From DASSJF01 sp035280345 (GTDB lineage: Bacteria; Sysuimicrobiota; Sysuimicrobiia; Sysuimicrobiales; Segetimicrobiaceae): a stretch of DNA of 36,262 nt. Below are positions 14,941 through 23,401 of the stretch, in pieces. The translations under genes were made by a program, and so were the position numbers. The DNA lies in NCBI GenBank assembly GCA_035280345.1, contig DATEGA010000091.1:1-36262 (forward strand). Direction: 5' to 3'. Below the pieces are notes generated by a model. The model saw nothing but the letters and a program-made list of their open reading frames with translations. It had not been told where the DNA came from and searched no databases. The first letter of the stretch is position 1. Every line of letters starts with the position of its first letter.

Positions 14941-15063
14941 CGCCCGTAGCAGCGGGCACCCCGGCCAGGAGGGCCGTCATCCGCGCGGTGGCCGCCGTCA
15001 AAGCCGCGGCGGGCGCATAGCTGCGCGGAAGACGGACGGCCGTCCCGCGTTGAGGAGGCGCCG

Positions 15064-15585
15064 ATGACCGCAACGAAAATGCCCTCGGTGCGCGACGAGG
15101 TGCTGTGGTTGTTGGACACCACGTTTGCGTCGTGGAACTGGGCGCACAAATCGCTTCTGGATTCGGTCAAGACGCTCACGGTGGCGGAGGCGCGCTGGCA
15201 GCCGGGCCGCCGCGCCCACTCCGTCTGGGAACAGATCAACCACGTGGCGCACTGGAAGGCCTACATCGTCGACCGTATCGCGGGCAGGCGCCCCGTGGCG
15301 CGCCAGGCATGGCCCGCGGCCGGCCGGACCGCCGCGGATCTCCGCCGATCGATCGCGCGGCTGACCCGGCTGCAGGACGAACTGCGCCAGATTGTGCAGG
15401 GTCTGAACCCGGAAGCGTTTGCACTGTCGCGAAGCGGAAAGTATTCGCTGGCGAAGTTGTTGATGGGCTCGGCGGCCCACGAATCATACCACGCCGGCCA
15501 AATTCTGCTCACGCGAAAACTCTGTCGCGACACGGTGCGCCGGACCCTGCGCCGGCCGGCGCGGGCGAGCTCTAAGCCCGGCTGA
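15064..15585 (+). CDS. DinB-family (DinB/YfiT-like) metal-binding protein
   Basis: The 173-residue four-helix-bundle protein has the DinB metal triad: His in WEQINHVAHWKAY near residue 62 and two in AAHESYHAGQILLTRKL near residues 139-143. Members include mycothiol- or bacillithiol-dependent transferases and damage-induced proteins of unknown function. GAGGAGG sits before the ATG at 15064. The last 14 bases overlap the convergent leuD 3' end, so the C-terminal Arg/Pro-rich tail shares DNA with leuD. The substrate is unknown. Confidence 0.82.
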   Translation: MTATKMPSVRDEVLWLLDTTFASWNWAHKSLLDSVKTLTVAEARWQPGRRAHSVWEQINHVAHWKAYIVDRIAGRRPVARQAWPAAGRTAADLRRSIARLTRLQDELRQIVQGLNPEAFALSRSGKYSLAKLLMGSAAHESYHAGQILLTRKLCRDTVRRTLRRPARASSKPG

Positions 15586-16192
15586 CGGCTACGCTCGGCA
15601 TCCAGTCCGGGCGCGCGCCCTCGTAGGACGCGATCTCGTTCTCATGCTGCAGGGTGAGCGCGATCGGGTCGAGGCCGTTCAGCAAGCAGTGCTTCTTAAA
15701 TGGGTCAATATCGAACCGGTCCGTGCGCCCGAACGCGTCGGTGACGGTCTGGCGCGCGAGATCGACGGTGATCTGGTAGCCTTCGCGCGTCGAGGCCGTG
15801 TCCAGCATCTCGCGCACCCGCGCCTCGGGCAGCACGATCGTCAGCAGGCCGATCTGTGCGCAGTTGTTGGCGAAGATGTCCGCGAACGACGGCGCGATGA
15901 CGGCTTTGAAGCCATAGTCCTGGAGCGCCCAGGGCGCGTGCTCGCGCGACGAGCCGCAGCCGAAGTTCCGGCCGGCGACGAGGATCGTGCCGTCGCGGTA
16001 GTCGGCCTTGTTCAGCACAAAGTCCGGGTTCGGCGAGCCGTCGTCGCGGTAGCGTAGGGGATAGAAGAGCACGTCCCCGTAGCCGGTCCGCTCGATCCGC
16101 TTGAGGTACCGCGCGGGCGTGATCAAGTCCGTGTTGCAGTCGGGGATCCCGAGCGGCACCACGATCCCGTTGTGGGTACGAAACGGCTCCAT
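15572..16192 (-). CDS. leuD: 3-isopropylmalate dehydratase small subunit
   Basis: LeuD partners LeuC to isomerise 2-isopropylmalate to 3-isopropylmalate in leucine synthesis. The 206-residue product is the E. coli-type length. It starts MEPFRTHNGIVVPLGIPDCN, then TDLITPARYLKRI and GRNFGCGSSREHAPWALQDYGF, then IAPSFADIFANNC, the swivelling-domain hallmarks. The ATG (16192-16190) shares its A with the leuC TAA (TAATG), with GGAGG just upstream, so translation is coupled. A longer in-frame start at 16393 only adds leuC antisense-frame sequence. leuA and leuB are not in the window. Confidence 0.95.
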   Translation of the reverse strand: MEPFRTHNGIVVPLGIPDCNTDLITPARYLKRIERTGYGDVLFYPLRYRDDGSPNPDFVLNKADYRDGTILVAGRNFGCGSSREHAPWALQDYGFKAVIAPSFADIFANNCAQIGLLTIVLPEARVREMLDTASTREGYQITVDLARQTVTDAFGRTDRFDIDPFKKHCLLNGLDPIALTLQHENEIASYEGARPDWMPSVAVSRA

Positions 16193-17598
16193 TAGGTCCT
16201 CCACTCGCGGACATCGACGAAGTGTCCCGCGATCGCCGCGGCCGCGGCCATCGGCGGGCTCACGAGGTGCGTGCGGCCGCCCGGGCCCTGCCGGCCCTCG
16301 AAGTTGCGGTTGGAAGTGGACGCGCACCGTTCGCCCGGACCCAGGATGTCCGGGTTCATGCCGAGGCACATCGAGCAGCCGGCTTCGCGCCACTCAAACC
16401 CGGCCTCGGTGAAGATGCGGTCGAGCCCTTCGCGTTCGGCCGCGACCTTCACCATCTGCGAGCCGGGCACCACCATCGCCCGGACCTTCGGGTTCACGCG
16501 GCGTCCCGCGACGACCTGCGACGCCGCGCGAAGATCTTCCAGCCGGGCGTTCGTGCACGAGCCGATGAAGACACGGTCGACCGCGATCTCCTGAATCGGC
16601 GTCCCGGGCCGGAGCGCCATGTACTCAAGCGCGCGCGCCACGGCGGCGCGCGCCTGCGGGTCGGTCTGGCCGTCCGGATCCGGCACGCGGCCGGTCACCG
16701 GCTCCGTCTGCGCGGGGTTGGTGCCCCACGTCACAAACGGCTCAATCGCCGCCGCCTCGATCTGCACGGTCGTGTCGTACCGCGCGTCCGGGTCGGTCGG
16801 CAGCCCCCGCCACGCGTCGAGCGCCGCTTCCCACGCCGCGCCCTTGGGCGCGTACGGACGGCCCTCGACGTATTTGAACGTCGTGTCGTCGGGCGCGATC
16901 AGGCCGGCCCGCGCGCCGCCCTCGATCGTCATATTGCAGACGGTCATGCGGCCTTCCATAGAAAGGGCCCGGATCGCCGCGCCGGTGTACTCCACGATGT
17001 GCCCAGTTGCGCCGCCGACGCCGTTCTGGCGGATGATGCCGAGGATCAGGTCCTTGGCCGTGGTGCCGCGCGGCAGCTCGCCCTCGACGTGAATCTGCAT
17101 CATCTTGGGCCGCTGCTGCGGAAGCGTCTGGGTCGCGAGCACGTGCTCGACCTCGCTGGTACCGATCCCGATCGCGAGCGCCCCGAACGCACCGTGCGTG
17201 GCGGTGTGACTGTCGCCGCAGACGATCACCAGACCCGGCAGCGTGAGGCCGAGCTCCGGCCCGATGATATGCACGATGCCCTGACGGGGGCTCAGCATGC
17301 CCTCGAGCCGGATTCCGAACTCCGCCGCGTTCCGCTCGAGCGCCTCGACCTGGATTTTGCTGGTGGGATCGGTGATCGGCTCGGTGCGCGGCGTCGTCGG
17401 CACGTTGTGATCGAGCGTCGCGTAGGTCAGGTCGGGCCGGCGCACGCGGCGGCCCGCGAGCCGCAGGCCCTCGAACGCCTGCGGCGACGTCACTTCGTGC
17501 ACCAGGTGCATGTCGACGAAGAGCAGGTCCGGCTCGCCCTCGCTCCGCGCGACGACGTGCGTGTCCCAGATCTTCGCGGCCAGCGTCTTTCCGGTCAT
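16192..17598 (-). CDS. leuC: 3-isopropylmalate dehydratase large subunit
   Basis: The 468-residue aconitase-family subunit carries the [4Fe-4S] cluster. MTGKTLAAKIWDTHVV opens it, then FVDMHLVHEVTSPQAFEGL, YATLDHNVPT, CGDSHTATHGAFGALAIGIG and IGSCTNARLEDL with the cluster ligand Cys348, then CSMCLGMNPD with Cys408 and Cys411, and STSNRNFEGRQG. Its ATG overlaps the TGA of the upstream ykuK-like gene (ATGA). Together with leuD it forms a three-gene unit. It could act as homoaconitase or citraconate isomerase in some lineages, but the E. coli-like length and order favour leucine synthesis. Confidence 0.96.
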   Translation of the reverse strand: MTGKTLAAKIWDTHVVARSEGEPDLLFVDMHLVHEVTSPQAFEGLRLAGRRVRRPDLTYATLDHNVPTTPRTEPITDPTSKIQVEALERNAAEFGIRLEGMLSPRQGIVHIIGPELGLTLPGLVIVCGDSHTATHGAFGALAIGIGTSEVEHVLATQTLPQQRPKMMQIHVEGELPRGTTAKDLILGIIRQNGVGGATGHIVEYTGAAIRALSMEGRMTVCNMTIEGGARAGLIAPDDTTFKYVEGRPYAPKGAAWEAALDAWRGLPTDPDARYDTTVQIEAAAIEPFVTWGTNPAQTEPVTGRVPDPDGQTDPQARAAVARALEYMALRPGTPIQEIAVDRVFIGSCTNARLEDLRAASQVVAGRRVNPKVRAMVVPGSQMVKVAAEREGLDRIFTEAGFEWREAGCSMCLGMNPDILGPGERCASTSNRNFEGRQGPGGRTHLVSPPMAAAAAIAGHFVDVREWRT

Positions 17599-18173
17599 GA
17601 CTCCCCCTCGGATACCGGCGCGGCGGCGCCGGCGGCCGTATCGTTCCGCTCCGCCGGCACGGCCCGCTTCGGGCGCGGCAGGGGCCGCGGACGGACCCCC
17701 ATCTTGCCGGTCTCCCGATCCGCCACCTTGCTCGCGCCGTAGCTGTCCGGTTTGGTGACCGCGGCGTACCCGCTGCCCTGGACCATGCCGACGACCTCGC
17801 GGATGATCCGCTTCGTCTCGCCCCGGTCGCCGACGTCGAGATGGATCTCGAGCGGGAGCTCGCTGTAGCCGTTTTTCGCGAGTTCCGCGCTGATCTGACT
17901 GGCGGTCTCGAGACTCAGCGAGGTCTCGAACAGGATCCGCTGCCGCAGACTCTCGATCTTCCGGTTGCGAAACCGGTGGTAGAAGTACCGTCCGCCGTGC
18001 CCCACTCGATGGATCACTACCGCCGTGACGAAACAGGTGTCGTCACCGAGCAGCGAGTCGGTCCCGATGATGAGGTTATACTGCTGATCGCGCTCTTCTT
18101 CCATGTATTGGACGATGTGCGCGAACATGCGGTCGAAGCTAAGTTTGCCGTGCGTCGGCGATATGAACTCCAT
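17595..18173 (-). CDS. ykuK: YkuK-like ribonuclease H-like protein (DUF458)
   Basis: The 192-residue protein matches Bacillus YkuK: FISPTHGKLSFDRMFAHIV, then YNLIIGTDSLLGDDTCFVTA, then RFRNRKIESLRQRILFET, then LPLEIHLDVGDRGETKRII and VVGMVQGSGYAAVTKPDSYG. The acidic residues in GTDS and HLDVGD fit an RNase H-like core. No reaction is established. A Pro/Arg/Ala-rich tail of about 45 residues extends the usual domain. I use the ATG at 18173 because AGGAG lies six bases upstream; the GTG at 18188 would start almost on the -10 box. It leads the leuCD unit, whose start overlaps its stop. Confidence 0.8.
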   Translation of the reverse strand: MEFISPTHGKLSFDRMFAHIVQYMEEERDQQYNLIIGTDSLLGDDTCFVTAVVIHRVGHGGRYFYHRFRNRKIESLRQRILFETSLSLETASQISAELAKNGYSELPLEIHLDVGDRGETKRIIREVVGMVQGSGYAAVTKPDSYGASKVADRETGKMGVRPRPLPRPKRAVPAERNDTAAGAAAPVSEGES

Positions 18174-18191
18174 CTGCAGCTCCTGCACTTC

Positions 18192-18197
18192 AGTATA
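18192..18197 (-). promoter_or_regulatory. -10 box for ykuK-leuCD
   Basis: TATACT on the minus strand (18197-18192) would give a leader of about 12 bases before the ATG at 18173, just enough to include AGGAG. No good -35 is visible. Confidence 0.4.
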
Positions 18198-18251
18198 TCA
18201 GAAACCCCTTCCGGTAATGCCGGCACGACGCGGCGGTTCGCTGATGCGAGG

Positions 18252-18869
18252 CTAGAGTTCGCGGCGGCCTTCGAGCGCACGGGCAAGCGTCACCTCGTCG
18301 GCGTACTCGAGGTCGCCGCCGACCGGCAGGCCGTGCGCGATGCGGGTGACCCGCACACCGAGCGGCTTCAGCACCCGCGACAGGTAGAGGGCCGTGGCCT
18401 CGCCTTCCACGCGTGGGTTCGTCGCAATAATGACTTCCTTCACCGGTCCCTCGGTCTCCCCGGGCCCCGGCGCCACGCGTCGCAGCAGTTCGGCGATCCG
18501 CAGATCGTCCGGACCGACGCCGTCGAGCGGCGAGATCGCCCCGCCGAGCACGTGGTATACGCCCGAGAACTCGCGCGTCCGCTCCATCGCCGCAATGTCG
18601 CGCGGGTCCTCGACCACGCAGATGACCGCGTGGTCGCGCCGACCGCTCGTGCAGATCGCGCACGGATCGACGTCCGTTATATTGCCGCAGATCGAGCAGT
18701 AGCGGATGAGGCGCTTGGCCTCGAGGATCGCCTCCGCCAACGCCTGCGCATCGGCGGGGTTCATCGACAGCATGAAAAAGGCCAGCCGCTGCGCGGTTTT
18801 GGGCCCGATCGTCGGCAGCTTGCCGAGCTCGTCGATCAGGCGCTGCAGCGGCGCCGCGTACACCGACAC
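18252..18869 (-). CDS. recR: Recombination mediator RecR
   Basis: RecR works with RecF and RecO to load RecA at gaps. The 205-residue product has the N-terminal HhH (LIDELGKLPTIGPKTAQRLAFF), the four-cysteine zinc finger CSICGNITDVDPCAIC at residues about 58-73, the Toprim stretch VICVVEDPRDIAAMERTREF with YHVLGGAISPLDGVGPDDL, and the C-terminal VTRIAHGLPVGGDLEYADE. The GTG start at 18869 is nine bases after the ybaB stop. The order dnaX-ybaB-recR is one of the most conserved bacterial clusters. Confidence 0.97.
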   Translation of the reverse strand: MSVYAAPLQRLIDELGKLPTIGPKTAQRLAFFMLSMNPADAQALAEAILEAKRLIRYCSICGNITDVDPCAICTSGRRDHAVICVVEDPRDIAAMERTREFSGVYHVLGGAISPLDGVGPDDLRIAELLRRVAPGPGETEGPVKEVIIATNPRVEGEATALYLSRVLKPLGVRVTRIAHGLPVGGDLEYADEVTLARALEGRREL

Positions 18870-18878
18870 GCTGGGGAG

Positions 18879-19202
18879 TTAGGCGCCGAGTCCGGGCAGG
18901 CCCGGCAGCGATAGTCCGCCGGTCACGGCTTTCATCTTCTCCGCCGCCAGGTCGCGCGATTTGCGGAGCGCTTCGCCGACCGCGGCCAGCACGAGGTCCT
19001 CGAGGAGCGACACGTCGTTCGGGTCGACGGCGGCGGGATCGATCTTCACCTCGAGGAGGTCGCCGTGGCCGTTCGCCACGGCGCGCACCACGCCGCCCCC
19101 CGCGGTGGCTTCAACGCGCTCCTGGGCGAGCTCTTCCTGCACGCGGGCCATGTCCGCCTGGACCTTTTGCACCTGCTTCATCATCTTCTGCATGTTGAAC
19201 AC
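18879..19202 (-). CDS. ybaB: YbaB/EbfC nucleoid-associated protein
   Basis: The 107-residue protein is the small DNA-binding partner usually encoded between dnaX and recR. MQKMMKQVQKVQADMARVQEEL is the expected coiled-coil start; VEATAGGGVVRAVANGHGDLLEVKIDP forms the sheet, and ALRKSRDLAAEKM with a Gly/Leu/Pro tail ends it. The GTG at 19202 is chosen because GGAG lies eight bases upstream; an in-frame ATG nine bases later is the alternative. It starts five bases after the dnaX stop. Confidence 0.93.
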   Translation of the reverse strand: MFNMQKMMKQVQKVQADMARVQEELAQERVEATAGGGVVRAVANGHGDLLEVKIDPAAVDPNDVSLLEDLVLAAVGEALRKSRDLAAEKMKAVTGGLSLPGLPGLGA

Positions 19203-19207
19203 AACGT

Positions 19208-20989
19208 CTACTCCAGGCGGCGGATTTCTTGCACCGGGTTGCCGAAGCGCCGGACCGCTTCGTCGACGAGTGCGTGCGCGTCTCGCAAGCCGGCGCCCGA
19301 CGGAGCGTTCCCCGGCGCCGGGCCCTCCGAGGAGGGCACATCGGTGTCCACGCTCTCGTCGAGCATGAACCGGAGCCGGAAGGGGCCGCCGAGCACGCGG
19401 ACCAGCGACTCCGCGACGATCCCGCGGTTTTTGGTCTCTTCCAGGCGCTCCAGGTGGAACGGATGACGCACGCCCAATATGACCTCGTTGCCGACGACAT
19501 CGCGCGGCGCGCTTTCGAGCAGGTAGGCGTGAACCGCGCGCGTGCGCTGCTTGACGTCGTCCATCACGGCGGCCCACCTGTCCCGCAGCCCATCGATCGT
19601 CAGCGGCGCCAATGGATCGGACGGGGTCGCCGGGGACTGCGGTGTCCCGCCCCGCGGCGTGCCGGCACCCAGCGGCGCGGGCGACGGGGCCGCGTCCACG
19701 GCCTCCGTCCCCTCGGCGGCAGGGGACACCGAACGCGGCGCCATTCGGACGGGCTTCTCCGACGGCCCGGCCGCCGGCCGATGCGGTACCGCGGCGTCGG
19801 CGGCCTTTGTGTCCGGCTGAACGGCGGGCGTTCCGGACGGCCGCGGCGCGGCGGGCGCTCCCTGCTCGAGCGCGGACACACGGGCGGCCAGGCTTTCGAT
19901 CGAGGGATCGAGTTCCGGCCGCGACGCGCGCAGCAGCGCCATCTCGAGGATGACACGCGGCTGTGTCGCGGCGCGGGCCTCCGCCTCCGCCGCGGCGAGC
20001 ACCCGAATGTACTGTGCGATCATCCCGGGCGCGACGCTCCCCGCCTGCGCCCGCAGCGCCTGCAGCCGCTGGTCTGTCGTTTCCAGGATTCCCTGGGGTG
20101 CGCGCATCACCGCGACCACCAGCAGATCCCGGAACTGATCGACGAGGCTGCGCAGGATCTGGCGCACGTCGCGCCCCTCGTCGAGCAGCTTCCCGGCCAG
20201 CACCAGGCAGGCGGCCGCGTCGCCGTCGATAATCGCCTGCGCCATCCCGTGCGCGACGTCCTCGTCGACCACGCCGAGCACCGTGAGCACGTCGGCCTTC
20301 GTGATCCGCCCGCGGCAAAACGCGTTCAGCTGATCGAGCAGGCCCTCCGCGTCGCGCAGCGCGCCGTCGGCGGAGCGGGCGATGAGGTGCAGCGCGTCGT
20401 CGTCGACGGCCAGCGATTCGGCCGCGGCGATCGTCGCCAGACGCCCGACGATCGTGGCCTGCGGAATGCGCTTGAAGTCGAAGCGCTGCGTCCGCGACGT
20501 GATCGTCGTTGGCAGCCGGTGCGGCTCCGTGGTCACGAGCACCAGCACCGCATGCGGCGGCGGCTCCTCGAGGGTTTTCAGCAGCGCGTTGGCCGCCTCG
20601 GTCGTGAGCATGTGCGCTTCGTCGATGATGTAGACCTTGTAGCGGCCCTCAACCGGAACGAGCCGGACTTTCTCGCGCAGGTCACGGATCTCGTCGATGC
20701 CGCGGTTGCTCGCGGCGTCGATCTCGATGACGTCGAGCGACGTGCCGGTGCCGATCGCGATGCAGGACGGGCAGGTGTTGTCCGGGGTCGGGGTCGGGCC
20801 GCGCACGCAGTTGAGGCACTTGGCGAGAATGCGCGCGGTCGTCGTCTTGCCGCTGCCGCGGTGGCCGCAGAACAGGTATGCGTGCACGATCCGGCCGGTC
20901 GCGATGGCGTTCTGGAGCGTGCGGGTGACCCGCTCCTGGCCGACCACGTCCTCAAACGTCTGGGGACGCCACTTGCGGTAGAAGGACAC
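19208..20989 (-). CDS. dnaX: DNA polymerase III gamma/tau subunit
   Basis: The 593-residue clamp-loader ATPase starts VSFYRKWRPQTFEDVVGQERV and shows Walker A CGHRGSGKTTTARILAK, a zinc module in CLNCVRG to CPSC at residues about 60-80, YIIDEAHML (Walker B) and the sensor region near ITSRTQRFDFKR. The AAA+ domains end near residue 370. A Pro/Ala-rich linker (about 385-470) precedes a tau-specific C-terminal domain. I see no A-rich slippery site, so programmed frameshifting to gamma is not apparent. The GTG start lacks a strong ribosome-binding site but coincides with the conserved N-terminus. The CPBP gene is divergent. Confidence 0.96.
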   Translation of the reverse strand: MSFYRKWRPQTFEDVVGQERVTRTLQNAIATGRIVHAYLFCGHRGSGKTTTARILAKCLNCVRGPTPTPDNTCPSCIAIGTGTSLDVIEIDAASNRGIDEIRDLREKVRLVPVEGRYKVYIIDEAHMLTTEAANALLKTLEEPPPHAVLVLVTTEPHRLPTTITSRTQRFDFKRIPQATIVGRLATIAAAESLAVDDDALHLIARSADGALRDAEGLLDQLNAFCRGRITKADVLTVLGVVDEDVAHGMAQAIIDGDAAACLVLAGKLLDEGRDVRQILRSLVDQFRDLLVVAVMRAPQGILETTDQRLQALRAQAGSVAPGMIAQYIRVLAAAEAEARAATQPRVILEMALLRASRPELDPSIESLAARVSALEQGAPAAPRPSGTPAVQPDTKAADAAVPHRPAAGPSEKPVRMAPRSVSPAAEGTEAVDAAPSPAPLGAGTPRGGTPQSPATPSDPLAPLTIDGLRDRWAAVMDDVKQRTRAVHAYLLESAPRDVVGNEVILGVRHPFHLERLEETKNRGIVAESLVRVLGGPFRLRFMLDESVDTDVPSSEGPAPGNAPSGAGLRDAHALVDEAVRRFGNPVQEIRRLE

Positions 20990-21111
20990 GTGGGACAGCG
21001 AACGTCACCTCGCGCAGGTCTCGCCCCGTATTCGCCGAACGTTTCGTCCACTCCTGGAGGTGGGCCATCGCGCTGCGATTTCTTGCGCTCGTCTCGCTCG
21101 CTGCCGCGTTC

Positions 21112-21960
21112 TTGGTCTTCGCCGATGCCCGCCGCCGAATGCGTCTCGCCTACGCGGTGCTGTGGGCGGCCGCCGCCCTGGGGCTGGTCGGCGCCGCCGT
21201 GCCGCTCTACATGATCGTCCGGCCGACCGGACGCGCGACATGGGGCCTCGTCGAACTCGCCGGCGTCATTTTGTTCTTCGCCGGGACGCTGCCGCTCGCC
21301 GGCCTGGTGATGCCCCACGCGGCGGCGACCTCGCTCCCGCCATTCTGGCTTGTTATGGCGCTCGCGGTCGGCCAGGACGCGGTGTTCGTCGCGGCCGCGC
21401 TCTATATCGCCGCGGTGAAGTACCGTCTCCCGATCGCGGCCCTGGGCCTGCGCATCGACGGCGCGCGCACGCGCGCGGCCCAGGGCCTCGCGGGCGCGGT
21501 CGCCGCCGTCGTCGGCAACGGCCTCGGCCAGAACGCGACGATCGGCCTTCTCGCGCTCAACATGGGCCGGGCCGCGGCGTCGAAGTACGTGAACGGCGAG
21601 GAGCAGCGCAGCCCGATCTACCGCATGCTGCCCCACCTGCACCCCGGCATCGAGATCACCGTGCTGGCGCTGGTCGTCGCCGTCGTGGTGCCCATCGGTG
21701 AAGAGATCTTCTTTCGGGGCCTCGTGCTCGGCGCGCTGCGGCGCTCGCTCAACCGGCACATCGCCGTCGTCGTGAGCGCGCTCTTCTTCGCGGCGGCCCA
21801 TCTGCAGGCCGTGGAGCTGCTGCCGATCCTGATCCTTGGGCTCGTGCTCGGCTATCTCTACGAATTCAGCGGATCGATCGTCCCCGGCATGGTCGCGCAC
21901 GGCCTGAACAACCTCGCCGCGCTCTTCCTGTTCTACCAGGGAACGACGGTGGGGCCGTAG
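21112..21960 (+). CDS. CPBP-family intramembrane metalloprotease (Rce1/Abi-like)
   Basis: At least 282 residues with about eight hydrophobic helices. The protease motifs are VPIGEEIFFRGLVLGAL (EExxxR), the His in FFAAAHLQAVELLPILILG, and GSIVPGMVAHGLNNLAAL. Bacterial CPBP proteins act in membrane protein processing, bacteriocin immunity or prenyl-protein-like cleavage; the substrate is unknown. TTG at 21112 is the first ordinary start codon but lies inside a hydrophobic run and has no ribosome-binding site. A strong GGAGGTGG at 21056-21063 points instead to a CTG at 21073, which would give 295 residues beginning with an intact first helix RFLALVSLAAAFLVFAD. Confidence 0.82.
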   Translation: MVFADARRRMRLAYAVLWAAAALGLVGAAVPLYMIVRPTGRATWGLVELAGVILFFAGTLPLAGLVMPHAAATSLPPFWLVMALAVGQDAVFVAAALYIAAVKYRLPIAALGLRIDGARTRAAQGLAGAVAAVVGNGLGQNATIGLLALNMGRAAASKYVNGEEQRSPIYRMLPHLHPGIEITVLALVVAVVVPIGEEIFFRGLVLGALRRSLNRHIAVVVSALFFAAAHLQAVELLPILILGLVLGYLYEFSGSIVPGMVAHGLNNLAALFLFYQGTTVGP

Positions 21961-21977
21961 CCCCGCTTCCGTCCGCG

Positions 21978-23300
21978 TCAACGAGGCCAGGGCCGCTGTT
22001 CGACTCCACAGTACTCCGCGATGAATCGCGCGACCCACGTGATCGCCCGCCGGAACTCGTCCAGCGGCAGCGTTTCCTCGGGACTGTGGCAGAGGTAGAT
22101 CTCTCCAGGCCCAAAGTTGAGCGTCGGAATCCCGCCGCTGTTCACGAGGTGGCGGCCGTCCGTGATCGCCGAGAATCCCTGCACGGCCGGGGCTTCGCCG
22201 AGGGCCCGGCCCGCCGCGGCAAACGCGGCCACGGCCGAATGCTCGCGATCAGTGACCGCGGGATCCATCGGCGCGTCCTGCCAAATCAGCACCGGCGGAT
22301 GTTCCACGGTCCACGCGTCGGCCGCGGTGACCCGGGCGATCGCCGCCTCGACCGTACGTCGCATCTCCGCCGTCCGGTCGGCGCCGATCATGCCGACGTT
22401 GTAGTGGACTTCGCAGAGATCCGGGACAGCGCGGCCGGGCGGCCCCGAGTTCAACGACATCAGGTTCCAGACACGGCCCTGCGGCAGCGGCCGCCACAGC
22501 GGATGCATCGCGGTGCGGTCCAGTTCCACGCGCAGCGCCTCCAGCGCCTCGACGTACCGCCACGCGTGGTGGATCGCGTTGACACCGCGCCAGCCTTCGC
22601 CGGGGTGCGCTCGGCGCCCGGTCACCCGGAGGACGAACGTCGTCGAGCCGCGCGACGCCGGGCAGACTGCGAGGCCTGAGGGTTCGCCGACCACCGCCGC
22701 GCCGGCGATATAGCCGAGCCGGATACAGTCGAGCGTCCCGGCGCCGCCCGCCTCCTCGTCGACGACCGAGTGGAGGGCGACCGGCCGCCGCGGGGTGAGC
22801 CCGGCCTCGCGCAGCGCGATCAGCGCGCCGACGAAGCTGAACAGGCATCCCTTTGCGTCGGCCGCGCCGAGGCCGTACAGCCGGCCGTCTCGCACGGTCG
22901 CGGAGAAGGGCGGGAACGGCCACGCCGCCGGATCGCCGGGGTGCACGGTGTCGGCGTGGCTGTTCAGCAGCAGGTGCGCGCGCCGGCCGTCCGGTGCATC
23001 AATGGACGGCGTCCACGCGACGACGTTCGGCCGGCCGCCGAAGCCCCGCGGCGGCACGAAGCCCCGCATGAACGGATACTGCGCGACGACGGCGGCGGGG
23101 TCGGGTTCCCAGATCTCCACCCGGCAGCCGAGGCGCTCGAGATCGGCGGCCAGCATCGTTTGCAACGCCCCCTCGCCCGTCCCGTCCTGGACCGGGTTCA
23201 CGCTCTCCGTGCGGACCGCGGCCTGCAGACGGGCCAACGCCTCCGGAAACGCCTCCTGCCCGACCCGGCGGATGCGCGCGGCCAGCCCATCCGGGTCCAT
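21978..23300 (-). CDS. M20-family deacylase/peptidase (ArgE/DapE-like)
   Basis: The 440-residue di-zinc hydrolase has LLLNSHADTVHPGD (first metal His and the catalytic Asp), LYGLGAADAKGCLFSFVGAL, HSVVDEEAGGAGTLDC (catalytic Glu and metal Glu), the lid region around VTGRRAHPGEGWRGVNAIHH, and the last ligand in YLCHSPEETLPLDEF. ArgE/DapE relatives remove acyl groups from N-acylated amino acids. The ATG directly follows the TAA of an 18-codon ORF (TAAATG). It is the last gene of the operon that starts at 31037, so it may deacylate the imported compound or its breakdown product. Confidence 0.87.
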   Translation of the reverse strand: MDPDGLAARIRRVGQEAFPEALARLQAAVRTESVNPVQDGTGEGALQTMLAADLERLGCRVEIWEPDPAAVVAQYPFMRGFVPPRGFGGRPNVVAWTPSIDAPDGRRAHLLLNSHADTVHPGDPAAWPFPPFSATVRDGRLYGLGAADAKGCLFSFVGALIALREAGLTPRRPVALHSVVDEEAGGAGTLDCIRLGYIAGAAVVGEPSGLAVCPASRGSTTFVLRVTGRRAHPGEGWRGVNAIHHAWRYVEALEALRVELDRTAMHPLWRPLPQGRVWNLMSLNSGPPGRAVPDLCEVHYNVGMIGADRTAEMRRTVEAAIARVTAADAWTVEHPPVLIWQDAPMDPAVTDREHSAVAAFAAAGRALGEAPAVQGFSAITDGRHLVNSGGIPTLNFGPGEIYLCHSPEETLPLDEFRRAITWVARFIAEYCGVEQRPWPR

Positions 23301-23357
23301 TTAGCGGCCGGACCCCCACGCCGCGTGTTCGTGCACCATCGTGCCCTGCGCCGCCAT
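23301..23357 (-). CDS. 18-codon ORF coupled to the M20 gene, possible leader peptide
   Basis: AGGAGG lies seven bases before an ATG at 23357, which opens an 18-residue frame, MAAQGTMVHEHAAWGSGR, ending in TAA directly followed by the ATG of the M20 gene. The ribosome-binding site is among the best in the region, yet the M20 ATG has none at proper distance. Translation of this ORF may deliver ribosomes to the M20 start. I do not recognise the peptide. Confidence 0.4.
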   Translation of the reverse strand: MAAQGTMVHEHAAWGSGR

Positions 23358-23401
23358 GCGCGCGCCTCCTGAGATCGGGTCCGCCGGCAGTGCCGTCGAC
23401 A

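Noticed and set aside
16222..17742. 506-codon open frame on the plus strand
   Set aside because: It is antisense to leuC, which has every expected catalytic motif.
19208..20989. Programmed frameshift in dnaX
   Set aside because: No A-rich slippery heptamer is visible near the end of the ATPase region.
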